Assembly (NCBI RefSeq): GCF_030378205.1
Contig: NZ_CP127385.1
Span: 3,326,001-3,390,000, forward strand
Reading direction: 5' to 3'
Source: Bradyrhizobium sp. NP1
GTDB lineage: Bacteria; Pseudomonadota; Alphaproteobacteria; Rhizobiales; Xanthobacteraceae
DNA: 64,000 nucleotides
The notes under the pieces were generated by a model. The model made no database searches. It saw nothing but the letters and a program-made list of their open reading frames with translations, and was not told the origin of the DNA. This document shows positions 57,434 through 64,000 of the stretch, piece by piece (the stretch's first letter is position 1; the number at the start of each line of letters is the position of its first letter). A program made the position numbers and the translations under genes.

Positions 57434-58866
57434 CGCCGCTGCTATGGACGCTCGTCGCCCTTCAGATCGCGATGGGGGCATTCGATACGCTTTACCACCA
57501 TGAACTCACCGAGCGGCTGGCGTGGCGGCCCTCGCAGCGCCACGAGCTTAGGCTCCATGCCGTGCGCAACATGCTGTACGCCCTGCTTTTCCTGGTGCTC
57601 GGCTGGCTCGAAATTCACGGCATCTGGGCGATCCTCGTCATCGCGGTGCTCGTCGTCGAAGTCATCATCACGCTGATGGATTTCGTCGAGGAGGATTTGA
57701 GCCGCAAATTGCCGGCGAGCGAGCGCATCAACCATACGCTGCTTGCCATCAACTATGGCGCCATCCTCGTGCTGCTGCTGCCGGTCCTAATCGATTGGGC
57801 GATGCAGCCGACCGCGATCAAGCCGGCCTATGCGGGGCTGTTCAGCGCGCTCGCGACGGCGGCTGCCATTGGCGTCGCGCTGTTTGGCGTGCGCGACCTT
57901 GCCGCCGCCGGCCGCCTGGCGCGGCTTAACGCTCCGCCCGCGGGTGAACTCGTCGATGCGCTGCCGGCGCGGCAGGTCGTGCTGGTCACCGGAGCCACCG
58001 GCTTTGTCGGAAGCCGGCTCGTCGCCGGCCTCGTCACGGCCGGGCATGACGTGATCGCGTTGGTTCGCAGCCGAGCGAAAGCGGAAGCACTGCCGGCGCC
58101 GATCAGGCTGATCACCAGCCTCGATCAGCTGCCGGCGGATGCGCGGATCGACGCCGTCGTGAATCTTGCGGGCGAGCCGATCGGCGACGGGCTTTGGACC
58201 GAAGAAAAGCGCCGCAGGATCATCTCGTCCCGCGTCGACATGACCCGCGGTGTCATCAAGCTGATCGAGAGACTGGAGCGCAAGCCGGCGGTCCTGGTCA
58301 GCGGATCGGCGATCGGCTGGTATGGGCTCTGGCAGGACCAGGTGCTCACCGAGTCCGCAAAATCCCACGGCTGCTTCAGCCACGAGATCTGTGAAGCCTG
58401 GGAGCAGGCGGCGCACCCGGCGACGGAGCATGGCGTCAGGCTGGTTCACCTGCGGATCGGGCTCGTGCTCGGTACTGATGGCGGCTTTGTCACGCGTATG
58501 CTCACACCGTTCGAGTTCGGCCTCGGCGGGCCGCTCGGCTCCGGGCGGCAGTGGATGTCGTGGATCGAACGCGACGATCTGGTGCGCCTGATCGCCTATG
58601 TCATCGCCCGGCCGGAAATCTCAGGTGCCGTCAACGCCACCGCGCCGATTCCCGTCACCAACCTGAAATTCACCGAAGAGCTCGGCCGGCGGCTGCATCG
58701 GCCCGCGATTTTCCGTGTCCCGGCGGCGCTGCTGCGCCGCGTCGGCGGAGACTTCGCCAACGAGCTTCTGCTCGGAGGCCAGCGGGTTCTGCCGAACAAG
58801 GCGATGATGAACGGTTTCGTGTTCCGTCACGAAACCCTGCGCAGCGCTTTCGAGGCGATCCTCTGA
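57430..58866 (+). CDS. TIGR01777-family epimerase with N-terminal membrane domain
   Basis: A 478-residue fusion. The first 165 residues hold four to five hydrophobic helices (LLWTLVALQIAMGAFDTLYH; WAILVIAVLVVEVIITLMDF; LLAINYGAILVLLLPVLIDW). The C-terminal extended-SDR domain has VVLVTGATGFVGSRLVAGLV (NAD site), VNLAGEPIGDGLWTEEKRRR, VLVSGSAIGWYG and the TIGR01777 end NKAMMNGFVFRHETLRSAF. Ordinary TIGR01777 proteins are about 300 residues and soluble, so this one is membrane-tethered. ATG overlaps the DUF4166 stop. Substrate unknown. Confidence 0.88.
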   Translation: MTPLLWTLVALQIAMGAFDTLYHHELTERLAWRPSQRHELRLHAVRNMLYALLFLVLGWLEIHGIWAILVIAVLVVEVIITLMDFVEEDLSRKLPASERINHTLLAINYGAILVLLLPVLIDWAMQPTAIKPAYAGLFSALATAAAIGVALFGVRDLAAAGRLARLNAPPAGELVDALPARQVVLVTGATGFVGSRLVAGLVTAGHDVIALVRSRAKAEALPAPIRLITSLDQLPADARIDAVVNLAGEPIGDGLWTEEKRRRIISSRVDMTRGVIKLIERLERKPAVLVSGSAIGWYGLWQDQVLTESAKSHGCFSHEICEAWEQAAHPATEHGVRLVHLRIGLVLGTDGGFVTRMLTPFEFGLGGPLGSGRQWMSWIERDDLVRLIAYVIARPEISGAVNATAPIPVTNLKFTEELGRRLHRPAIFRVPAALLRRVGGDFANELLLGGQRVLPNKAMMNGFVFRHETLRSAFEAIL

Positions 58867-58894
58867 GCAGCGGCGCGCGGGCTGGCCGCCCGCG

Positions 58895-60415
58895 TCAGCG
58901 CGGCAGCTTCGCGATCGCCTCGCTCAACTGATGGATCTCGTAGGGCTTGCGCAGGATCGGGAAGGTGCCGCGCACGTTCCGGGCGGCATCGCTGTAGCCG
59001 GTTACAAGCAGGATCGGCAGGTTCGGGCGCTTCTCCTTCAGGCGGTGCGCAAGGCTCAGTCCGTCCATCTTGCCGGGCATCACGATGTCGGAGAAAACAA
59101 GATCGATGCCGTCAAGCTCGATCTCGACCAGCGCGGTCTCGGCATCGGCTACGCGGCGCACGGTGTAGCCGAGCTGTTCGAGCAGACTGCAACTCACCGA
59201 GGCGACATCGGGATTATCCTCGACCAGCAGCACGGTTCCGCTGCGGTTGACCTTCGCCACCTGCGGGGTCCGGACTTCGGGCTCGCCGCCCTCGCGCGGC
59301 AGCAGCAGCGTCACCCTGGTGCCCGCGCCGAGTTCGCTCTCGACGTTGACGGTGCCGCCGGCCTGGTGGGCAAAGCCGTGCACCTGGGAGAGGCCAAGGC
59401 CGGTGCCCTTGCCGACCGGCTTGGTCGTGAAGAACGGATCGAAAATCTTGCCCTGGATGTCGGGCGCGATGCCGGTTCCGCTGTCGTGGACGCTCACTGC
59501 GACATAGTCGATGGCATCAGGCCCTTCGCCGATTGTCCGATTGCGGGCACTGACCGTGATCGTGCCGCCGTCGGGCATGGCATCGCGCGCATTGATGACG
59601 AGATTGACCAATGCGGTTTCCAGTTCCGCCACGTCGACCCTGACCGGCCACGCATTCTCGTCGACATCGAACGTAAGCCGGGAAGCGCCGCCGATACCGG
59701 TATGCAGCACGTCGCGGATCTCCGCGATCTGCGCGGCAACGTTGACCACCTCCGGATTGACGCTCTGCCGCCGGGCGAAGGTCAGCAACTGGCTGGTCAG
59801 CGCCGCTCCGCGCTTGGTCGCCATGTCGATCGCCGCAATTGCTCGCTCGAGCTTCGGAGCGTTGCTGATCCCTTTCTTCAGGACGTGCAGGCTGCCGCTC
59901 ACGATCATCAGAAGGTTATTGAAGTCATGCGCGACGCCGCCGGTAAGCTGCCCCAGCGCATCGAGCTTCTGCGACTCCGCGAGATGCTTCTGCATCTGCT
60001 CGAGCTTGAGCTGGGCGTTACGACGCTCCGTGATGTCGCGGGTGATCTTGGCGAAGCCGACCAGCCTGCCGCCCTCATAGATCGGATCGATGATCACGCT
60101 GGCCCAGAAGAAGGTTCCGTCCTTGCGGACGCGCCAGCCTTCCTCCTCATAGCGGCCCTGTTCGCGCGCGATGCCGAGTGCGCGCGCGGGCTTGCCGTTG
60201 GCGCGGTCGGTTTCGGTATAGAAACGGGAAAAGTGCTGGCCGAGGATTTCCTCAGTCGAATAGCCCTTGATCCGCTGGCCGCCGATGTTCCAGCTGGTGA
60301 TGATGCCGGTGGGGTCGAGCATATAGAGCGCGTAGTCCGCGACGCCCTCGACGAGAAGCCTGAAATTGCGCTCGCTCTCGAACAAGTCCCTTTGTTGCTT
60401 GTCTATTTGGACCAT
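58895..60415 (-). CDS. PAS hybrid histidine kinase under stress-type promoter
   Basis: A 506-residue soluble hybrid kinase: one PAS/PAC (FRLLVEGVADYALYMLDPTG, then GFAKITRDITERR, about 15-135), HisKA box ALGQLTGGVAHDFNNLLMIV (His about 160), ATPase (VSVHDSGTGIAP, GKGTGLGLSQVHGFA), and receiver (TVLLVEDNPDVA, LVFSDIVMPGKMDG with Asp about 440, RKPYE). It resembles the shorter kinases related to the paralogue at 45750. GAGGCGGGG precedes the ATG, and an exact EcfG promoter lies 26-50 bases upstream, so it is probably induced in the general stress response. Confidence 0.93.
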   Translation of the reverse strand: MVQIDKQQRDLFESERNFRLLVEGVADYALYMLDPTGIITSWNIGGQRIKGYSTEEILGQHFSRFYTETDRANGKPARALGIAREQGRYEEEGWRVRKDGTFFWASVIIDPIYEGGRLVGFAKITRDITERRNAQLKLEQMQKHLAESQKLDALGQLTGGVAHDFNNLLMIVSGSLHVLKKGISNAPKLERAIAAIDMATKRGAALTSQLLTFARRQSVNPEVVNVAAQIAEIRDVLHTGIGGASRLTFDVDENAWPVRVDVAELETALVNLVINARDAMPDGGTITVSARNRTIGEGPDAIDYVAVSVHDSGTGIAPDIQGKIFDPFFTTKPVGKGTGLGLSQVHGFAHQAGGTVNVESELGAGTRVTLLLPREGGEPEVRTPQVAKVNRSGTVLLVEDNPDVASVSCSLLEQLGYTVRRVADAETALVEIELDGIDLVFSDIVMPGKMDGLSLAHRLKEKRPNLPILLVTGYSDAARNVRGTFPILRKPYEIHQLSEAIAKLPR

Positions 60416-60440
60416 CAGAACCCCGCCTCGAAGCTGGCCA

Positions 60441-60465
60441 AACGCACCAGAAAGGGTTTCGTTCC
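60441..60465 (-). promoter_or_regulatory. EcfG-type general stress promoter of the hybrid kinase
   Basis: On the minus strand GGAAC (60465-60461), exactly 16 bases, CGTT (60444-60441). The ATG of the hybrid kinase is 26 bases downstream with a ribosome site between. Confidence 0.75.
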
Positions 60466-60615
60466 CTCTCGACGGGCAACTATCGATGGATTGGAAGAAA
60501 ATGTAGTTTTGGCAACATGTTATCGAATAGTCGAGGATATCGGAAGTTCAAGGCCGGCGGCGGGGTTTCGTTGCGACCGCGGGGCCTGGGGCGCGGCGGC
60601 CCGTCGTGCCGCGAT

Positions 60616-61473
60616 CTAGCCGGCCTTGGCGAGGCTGCGGAACGTCGCTGCGACGGTGCGCAAGGCGGCGAGCTTGACGGGGTCGCTGACCTTGGAATGC
60701 AGCACCACCTTCGAGGAGCCGAGCCGTGGCAGGCCGAGCGCGGGGCCGACATCGGCGAGGCCCGGCGGCGCAATCCGCCGCGCCAATGGCGCGACCGCGA
60801 GCCCCGCGAGCGCGGCTGAGGCAACTGCCATGACGCCGCCGCCGACGAAGGTTTCGCTCCACTTGATGCCAGCCTTGTCGAGCGCACGAAGCGCGATCGC
60901 GCGCACGCCGCAGGGTGGCGCTAGCGTGGCCAGCGGCAGCCGATCGCCGCGCCGTGTCCGCCAGCGCGCGGAGGCGTACCAGCCGTAGTCGTCCTCGGCG
61001 AGTTTCTCGCCGCTGCGCCGGCCGCCTTCCTGCCGCACGATCACTGCATCGAGCCTGCCGGCATCATAGATTTCGACGAGTTCGTGCGAGAAGCCGATGC
61101 TGAGCGCGAGCGACAATTGCGGCGAGACCGCATGCAGCCGCTCGATCAGCGCCACCAGCTCGGGGCCTGCGACATGATCGCTGATCCCGAGTGACAGTTG
61201 CTGCCGTGCCGGCTGCGTTCCCGACAGCGCCTCGGCATGCGCCGCGATCAACGCCTGTGCGCGATCGAGGAACGCCGCGCCTTCGGCGGTCAGCCGCACG
61301 GCGCGCGGCGAGCGCTCGACCAGCCGCCGGCCGAGCAGGGCCTCGAGCCGCTGCAGCTTCATGCTGACAGAAGCCTGGGTGGTGCCGAGCGCTTCCGCGG
61401 CACGGGTGAAGCTCTTGAGTTCCGCCACCAGCACGAAGGCCTGGACGGTCGGAATATCGAGGGTGGCATTCAT
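60616..61473 (-). CDS. LysR-family transcriptional regulator
   Basis: A 285-residue LysR regulator: the HTH DIPTVQAFVLVAELKSFTRA, AEALGTTQASVSMKLQRLEA, LLGRRLVERSPRAVRLTAEG, then the two-lobed effector domain (LSLGISDHVAGPELVALIER; RLDAVIVRQEGGR; VGGGVMAVASAALAGLAVAP). It is divergent from the tautomerase gene, with a 27-bp interrupted palindrome between, the classic LysR arrangement in which it controls the divergent enzyme gene and itself. Co-inducer unknown. Confidence 0.92.
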   Translation of the reverse strand: MNATLDIPTVQAFVLVAELKSFTRAAEALGTTQASVSMKLQRLEALLGRRLVERSPRAVRLTAEGAAFLDRAQALIAAHAEALSGTQPARQQLSLGISDHVAGPELVALIERLHAVSPQLSLALSIGFSHELVEIYDAGRLDAVIVRQEGGRRSGEKLAEDDYGWYASARWRTRRGDRLPLATLAPPCGVRAIALRALDKAGIKWSETFVGGGVMAVASAALAGLAVAPLARRIAPPGLADVGPALGLPRLGSSKVVLHSKVSDPVKLAALRTVAATFRSLAKAG

Positions 61474-61481
61474 AAATATGT

Positions 61482-61508
61482 CTTATCATTGTTATCGATC
61501 GAGATAAG
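61482..61508. promoter_or_regulatory. Candidate LysR binding site
   Basis: CTTATC (61482-61487), 15 bases containing TATCGATCGA, GATAAG (61503-61508). It lies in the 103-base gap between the LysR gene and the divergent tautomerase gene. Confidence 0.55.
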
Positions 61509-61576
61509 GTACCAAAATGATGCCGGCCGGTCTACCTGGAGGTCGCGCGTCCCCGCCCACCATCGGGAGAACGATC

Positions 61577-62005
61577 ATGCCCCTCATCACCGTCAGCTAC
61601 TCGACGTCGCGGCAATCGCCTTCGCTGAAGGCAGACATCGCGGCCGCCGTCTCCGAACTGACCGCGACGATCCTGCGCAAGGATCCGAAGGTCACCGCGG
61701 TCATCGTCAAGCATGTCGATGCGGCCGACTGGTTCGCCGGCGGCCGCTCACTCGCGGAGCAGAAGCTCGCAAGCTTCTGGATCGACGTCCATGTCAGCGA
61801 GGGGACCAATACCAAGGACGAGAAGGCGGCCTGGCTCGCGGCGCTGTTCGCGCGCATGGGCGAGCTGCTGGGGCCGCTGCACCATGAGAGCTACGCCCAT
61901 GTCGACGAGGTGCGCGGCGATGCCTATGGCTTTGGCGGCCTGTCGCAGGAGCGGCGCTACATCGCCGGCAAGCTGGAAGTGGCGCCGCAGCGCGCCGCGG
62001 CGTGA
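61577..62005 (+). CDS. Tautomerase family protein
   Basis: A 142-residue 4-oxalocrotonate-tautomerase-like protein. After Met removal the N-terminus is Pro (MPLITVSYSTSRQSPSLKAD), the catalytic base of the family; TILRKDPKVTAVIVKHVDAA and FWIDVHVSEGTNTKDEKAAW follow. It is about twice the length of 4-OT (62 residues), in the range of the longer tautomerase groups. GGGAGA precedes ATG 61577. Probably the target of the divergent LysR regulator; substrate unknown. Confidence 0.87.
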   Translation: MPLITVSYSTSRQSPSLKADIAAAVSELTATILRKDPKVTAVIVKHVDAADWFAGGRSLAEQKLASFWIDVHVSEGTNTKDEKAAWLAALFARMGELLGPLHHESYAHVDEVRGDAYGFGGLSQERRYIAGKLEVAPQRAAA

Positions 62006-62011
62006 GCTGCG

Positions 62012-62740
62012 TCAGGCGGCTGTCTCGGGCAGCCGCACGCCGGTCGCGCCGAAGACTTCCTCGAATGCCTGGCGGAGCGTGATGTCAACGTCGGCCAGGC
62101 TGACCGGAAGGCCGAGATCGACCAGCGAGGTGACGCCGAAGCGGGGATCGGAAACCCCGCACGGCACGATCGCCGAAAAATGCGCTAGGTCCGGCTCGAC
62201 ATTGATGGCGATGCCGTGGAACGACACCCAACGCTTCAGCCGCACCCCGATGGCGGCAATCTTGTCCTCGAAGCCTTCGCCCTTGTCGGGCCGCCGGACC
62301 CAGACGCCGACGCGGTCCTCACGCCGCTCGCCGCGCACGTTGAAATGCGCCAGCGTGCGGATGATCCATTCCTCGAGGCCGGCCACGAAGGCGCGCACGT
62401 CCGGCTGCCGCCGCTTCAGGTCGAGCATCACATAGGCCACGCGCTGGCCGGGCCCGTGATAGGTGATCTGGCCGCCGCGGCCGGTCTGGAAGGTGGGAAA
62501 GCGGGGATCGAGCAGGTCCGACGCCCTGCCGCTGGTGCCGGAGGTGTAGAGCGGGGGGTGCTCCAGCAGCCACACCAGTTCCGGCGCTTCCCCGGCCGCG
62601 ATCGCCGCCACCCGCGATTCCATCGCCGCGACCGCCTCGGGATAGGGAACCGGCCGGTCCGAGACGCGCCATTCCACGCCTTCCGGCCGGTTCAGGGTCG
62701 CAAATCGCGTCAAATCAAGGTTTTGGCGGTCATTAACCAT
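62012..62740 (-). CDS. lipB: Lipoyl(octanoyl) transferase LipB
   Basis: A 242-residue LipB. Octanoyl-ACP:protein transfer signatures are [40 protein letters not shown] (with catalytic Lys elsewhere), [20 protein letters not shown] (Lys in EDKIAAIG), [20 protein letters not shown] and [15 protein letters not shown] (active-site Cys). It makes lipoate for 2-oxoacid dehydrogenases and the glycine cleavage system. It ends 6 bases after the convergent tautomerase stop. Confidence 0.95.
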   Translation of the reverse strand: MVNDRQNLDLTRFATLNRPEGVEWRVSDRPVPYPEAVAAMESRVAAIAAGEAPELVWLLEHPPLYTSGTSGRASDLLDPRFPTFQTGRGGQITYHGPGQRVAYVMLDLKRRQPDVRAFVAGLEEWIIRTLAHFNVRGERREDRVGVWVRRPDKGEGFEDKIAAIGVRLKRWVSFHGIAINVEPDLAHFSAIVPCGVSDPRFGVTSLVDLGLPVSLADVDITLRQAFEEVFGATGVRLPETAA

Positions 62741-62747
62741 CGGCTAA
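62733..62747. promoter_or_regulatory. Near-consensus CtrA box
   Basis: TTAA-CCATCGG-CTAA against TTAA-N7-TTAA (7 of 8 bases). It overlaps the lipB start and precedes the FliN-like gene. CtrA control of flagellar-type genes is usual in alphaproteobacteria, but a single near match is weak evidence. Confidence 0.3.
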
Positions 62748-62805
62748 CCATAACGTGGTGATCTCCTGGGTAGCAATTGTGCAGTCCTCGTGCGGCGGTA
62801 GTGAA

Positions 62806-63048
62806 GTGCCAACCCTCGATAAAGTCACCGTAGACCTGATGGTGGTCCTTGGGACCACCACCATGCCGATCCATCAGGTAATGCGGCTTTCCCGCGGCGC
62901 CATCATCGAACTGGACGCGACCGAGGCCGACGAGGTCAAGGTGCTGGCCAACAGCCTGCCGGTTGCGAGCGGCGTGGTGCTGGTCGACCGCAACCGAATC
63001 GCCGTCGAAGTCAAGCAGATGCTGCCGCGGCTGCCGGGCACCCGCTGA
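62806..63048 (+). CDS. FliM/FliN-type SpoA-domain protein
   Basis: An 80-residue single SpoA domain: PTLDKVTVDLMVVLGTTTMP, IHQVMRLSRGAIIELDATEA, VASGVVLVDRNRIAVEVKQM. This is the C-terminal domain of the flagellar switch protein FliN (V.V.LG...M....L.L..G..I.L......V.V..N......G.VV.....A..I). GTG 62806 gives the usual domain start; an earlier in-frame GTG (62755) is possible. It lies outside any flagellar cluster in this window, so it may be a stand-alone FliN homologue. The ribosome site is weak for both starts. Confidence 0.85.
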   Translation: MPTLDKVTVDLMVVLGTTTMPIHQVMRLSRGAIIELDATEADEVKVLANSLPVASGVVLVDRNRIAVEVKQMLPRLPGTR

Positions 63049-63162
63049 TCGCGCCGCTCGCGGCAAAAAAGCCTGCCAGTGCGGCCTTGTCCGGCAACTT
63101 TCGATTTGTTACATCGGCGCCGTGATCCGGCCGGGTCCGGGGACCCGGGTCGGCCGACCTTA

Positions 63163-63247
63163 GCGCTCGTGGCGGAATTGGTAGACGCGCTGCCTTGAGG
63201 TGGCAGTGAGTAACATCGTGGGGGTTCGAGTCCCTCCGAGCGCACCA
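63163..63247 (+). tRNA. tRNA-Leu (anticodon GAG), with encoded CCA
   Basis: Acceptor GCGCTCG pairs with CGAGCGC, followed by A and CCA (63245-63247). Anticodon loop TTGAGGT (anticodon GAG). A long variable arm (about 63212-63226) marks a class II tRNA. 85 bases. Its acceptor stem is identical to that of the tRNA-Arg at 35889. Confidence 0.95.
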
Positions 63248-63363
63248 TTTCCCCGCAGACGGAATTTTCCTGATATCGGCAGGCTGCATGCGGTTGGCTC
63301 AACGGTAGCCCGAGCGCTTCTTCTGATGATCCGCGAGCATTGCGGGATCGTCAGCTTCCAGCG

Positions 63364-64000
63364 CTACAGCCGAGGCGCCTCTTTGCTTCGCTCCGCCAGC
63401 TTCACCATCAACTGGAGGGCCTGATTGGTTGGAGTCGGAATGCCCAGCTCGGTGCCTTTCCGCACCACGTAGCCGTTGAGAAAATCGATCTCGCTTGGTT
63501 TGCCGCGCGCGAGATCCTGCGCTGTTGATGACAGCTGGTTCGGCATGGCGGCGGGGATTTTCAATATCTGTTCCAGCAGATCTTCCGGCATCGATACGCC
63601 GCATGCACGGGCGACCATCACGACTTCCTGCACCGCCCTCGCCACGACATCCTTCGTACCTTCGACCTCCGACATCGGTCCGTAGGAGATGCCCGCGACG
63701 GCAGAAAGCGCGTTGTAGGCGCAGTTCGTGGCCAGCTTGCTCCACTGGATCCTTTCGATATCGTCTGAGATCGCCGTCTGGATGTCGGCTGCCTTGAGCG
63801 CTTGCGCCAGGGTCTCGCTCGCAGGCGAAGCGCCGATCACGAGCGCTCCGCCTCCGTGGTGCTTGATGTGGCCTGGCCCGGCCATTTCGCTGTCGACGTA
63901 GACCACGGCGGGAATGACAGGGTGGCCGGTGATGGCGCGGAGACGCTGGGGATTGTCGACACCGTTCTGAAGACTGAGAACCGACGCTTCCGTGCGCAGG
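63364..64000 (-). CDS. 2-dehydropantoate 2-reductase family protein, 5' end cut by window
   Basis: The minus-strand frame is open from the window edge (64000) to the stop at 63364, so the N-terminal NADPH-binding half is missing. Visible: SVLSLQNGVDNPQRLRAITG, HPVIPAVVYVDSEMAGPGHI, KHHGGGALVIGA, and the helical C-terminal domain IQWSKLATNCAYNALSAVAG, ARGKPSEIDFLNGYVVRKGT and LGIPTPTNQALQLMVKLAER. The K-x-x-x-N and E-I-x-x-x-N-G motifs are those of ketopantoate reductase (ApbA/PanE C-terminal). Either the pantothenate enzyme or one of its common paralogues. Confidence 0.9.
   Translation of the reverse strand, partial: LRTEASVLSLQNGVDNPQRLRAITGHPVIPAVVYVDSEMAGPGHIKHHGGGALVIGASPASETLAQALKAADIQTAISDDIERIQWSKLATNCAYNALSAVAGISYGPMSEVEGTKDVVARAVQEVVMVARACGVSMPEDLLEQILKIPAAMPNQLSSTAQDLARGKPSEIDFLNGYVVRKGTELGIPTPTNQALQLMVKLAERSKEAPRL

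Noticed and set aside
1..64000. CRISPR array, prophage or complete insertion sequence
   Set aside because: No regularly spaced direct repeats, no phage structural genes, and no intact transposase were seen; only a recombinase relic and palindromic repeats.

Overview
The window looks like chromosomal DNA of a Bradyrhizobium-type alphaproteobacterium. It is GC-rich and shows MRRREF-start periplasmic binding proteins without permeases, many short His/Gly-rich secreted proteins, EcfG-type (GGAAC-N16-CGTT) and alphaproteobacterial LexA-type (GTTC-N7-GTTC) promoter motifs, and a very high load of intergenic palindromic repeats. There is no rRNA, CRISPR array or complete insertion sequence. Species identity is inference.

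Layout. 0-9 kb: housekeeping and accessory genes (end of an ABC binding protein, VOC and dimeric-barrel proteins, small secreted proteins, an alpha/beta hydrolase, an ArsR regulator divergent from a NIPSNAP protein, a PEP-mutase/isocitrate-lyase relative, a TRIC channel, a tri-heme cytochrome c). 9-19.2 kb: a metabolic block of same-direction genes. It holds a fused indolepyruvate ferredoxin oxidoreductase, a 1-kb repeat field, then thiolase, DUF35 OB-fold protein, MaoC hydratase, SDR, DapA-like lyase and Nudix hydrolase, which reads as a CoA-thioester degradation pathway. 19-28 kb: a DMT exporter, a large PAS sensor kinase, a GrlR-like protein and many small lineage-specific secreted or membrane proteins. 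28-36 kb: the accessory region, with a frameshifted SnoaL-like gene, an AcuR/NemR-like TetR regulator with three copies of its probable operator, an mmsA relic, a second orphan ABC binding protein, and a decayed serine recombinase ending exactly at a tRNA-Arg. 36-51 kb: class III alcohol dehydrogenase, photolyase, 1-Cys peroxiredoxin, alkaline-phosphatase-like enzyme, hybrid sensor kinase, ArsB-like and MFS transporters. 51-64 kb: biotin carboxylase with an oxaloacetate-decarboxylase-like enzyme and acylphosphatase, a methyltransferase, a three-gene operon (MarR/GbsR regulator, DUF4166, membrane-anchored TIGR01777 epimerase), a hybrid kinase, a LysR/tautomerase pair, lipB, a FliN-like protein, tRNA-Leu and the 3' part of a ketopantoate reductase gene.

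The most unusual content is intergenic. Several unrelated-looking palindromic elements begin and end in CTAG, and they sit exactly where two convergent genes stop, so that the left CTAG gives the TAG stop of one gene and the right CTAG the TAG stop of the other (39138-39202, 55158-55230; one-sided cases at 4123-4126 and 23120-23123). This is what insertion into a single shared CTAG stop with a 4-bp target duplication would produce. One family (6157-6327, 42693-42860, 51583-51751) consists of two tandem long palindromes whose arm sequences differ between copies while the two arms of each copy still match. The window also holds three exact EcfG-type promoters (at a small membrane protein, a hybrid kinase, and a possible small RNA or attenuated leader), two LexA-box promoters on small genes, and palindromic operators lying on the start codons of an ArsR and a MarR/GbsR regulator, the latter apparently leaderless.
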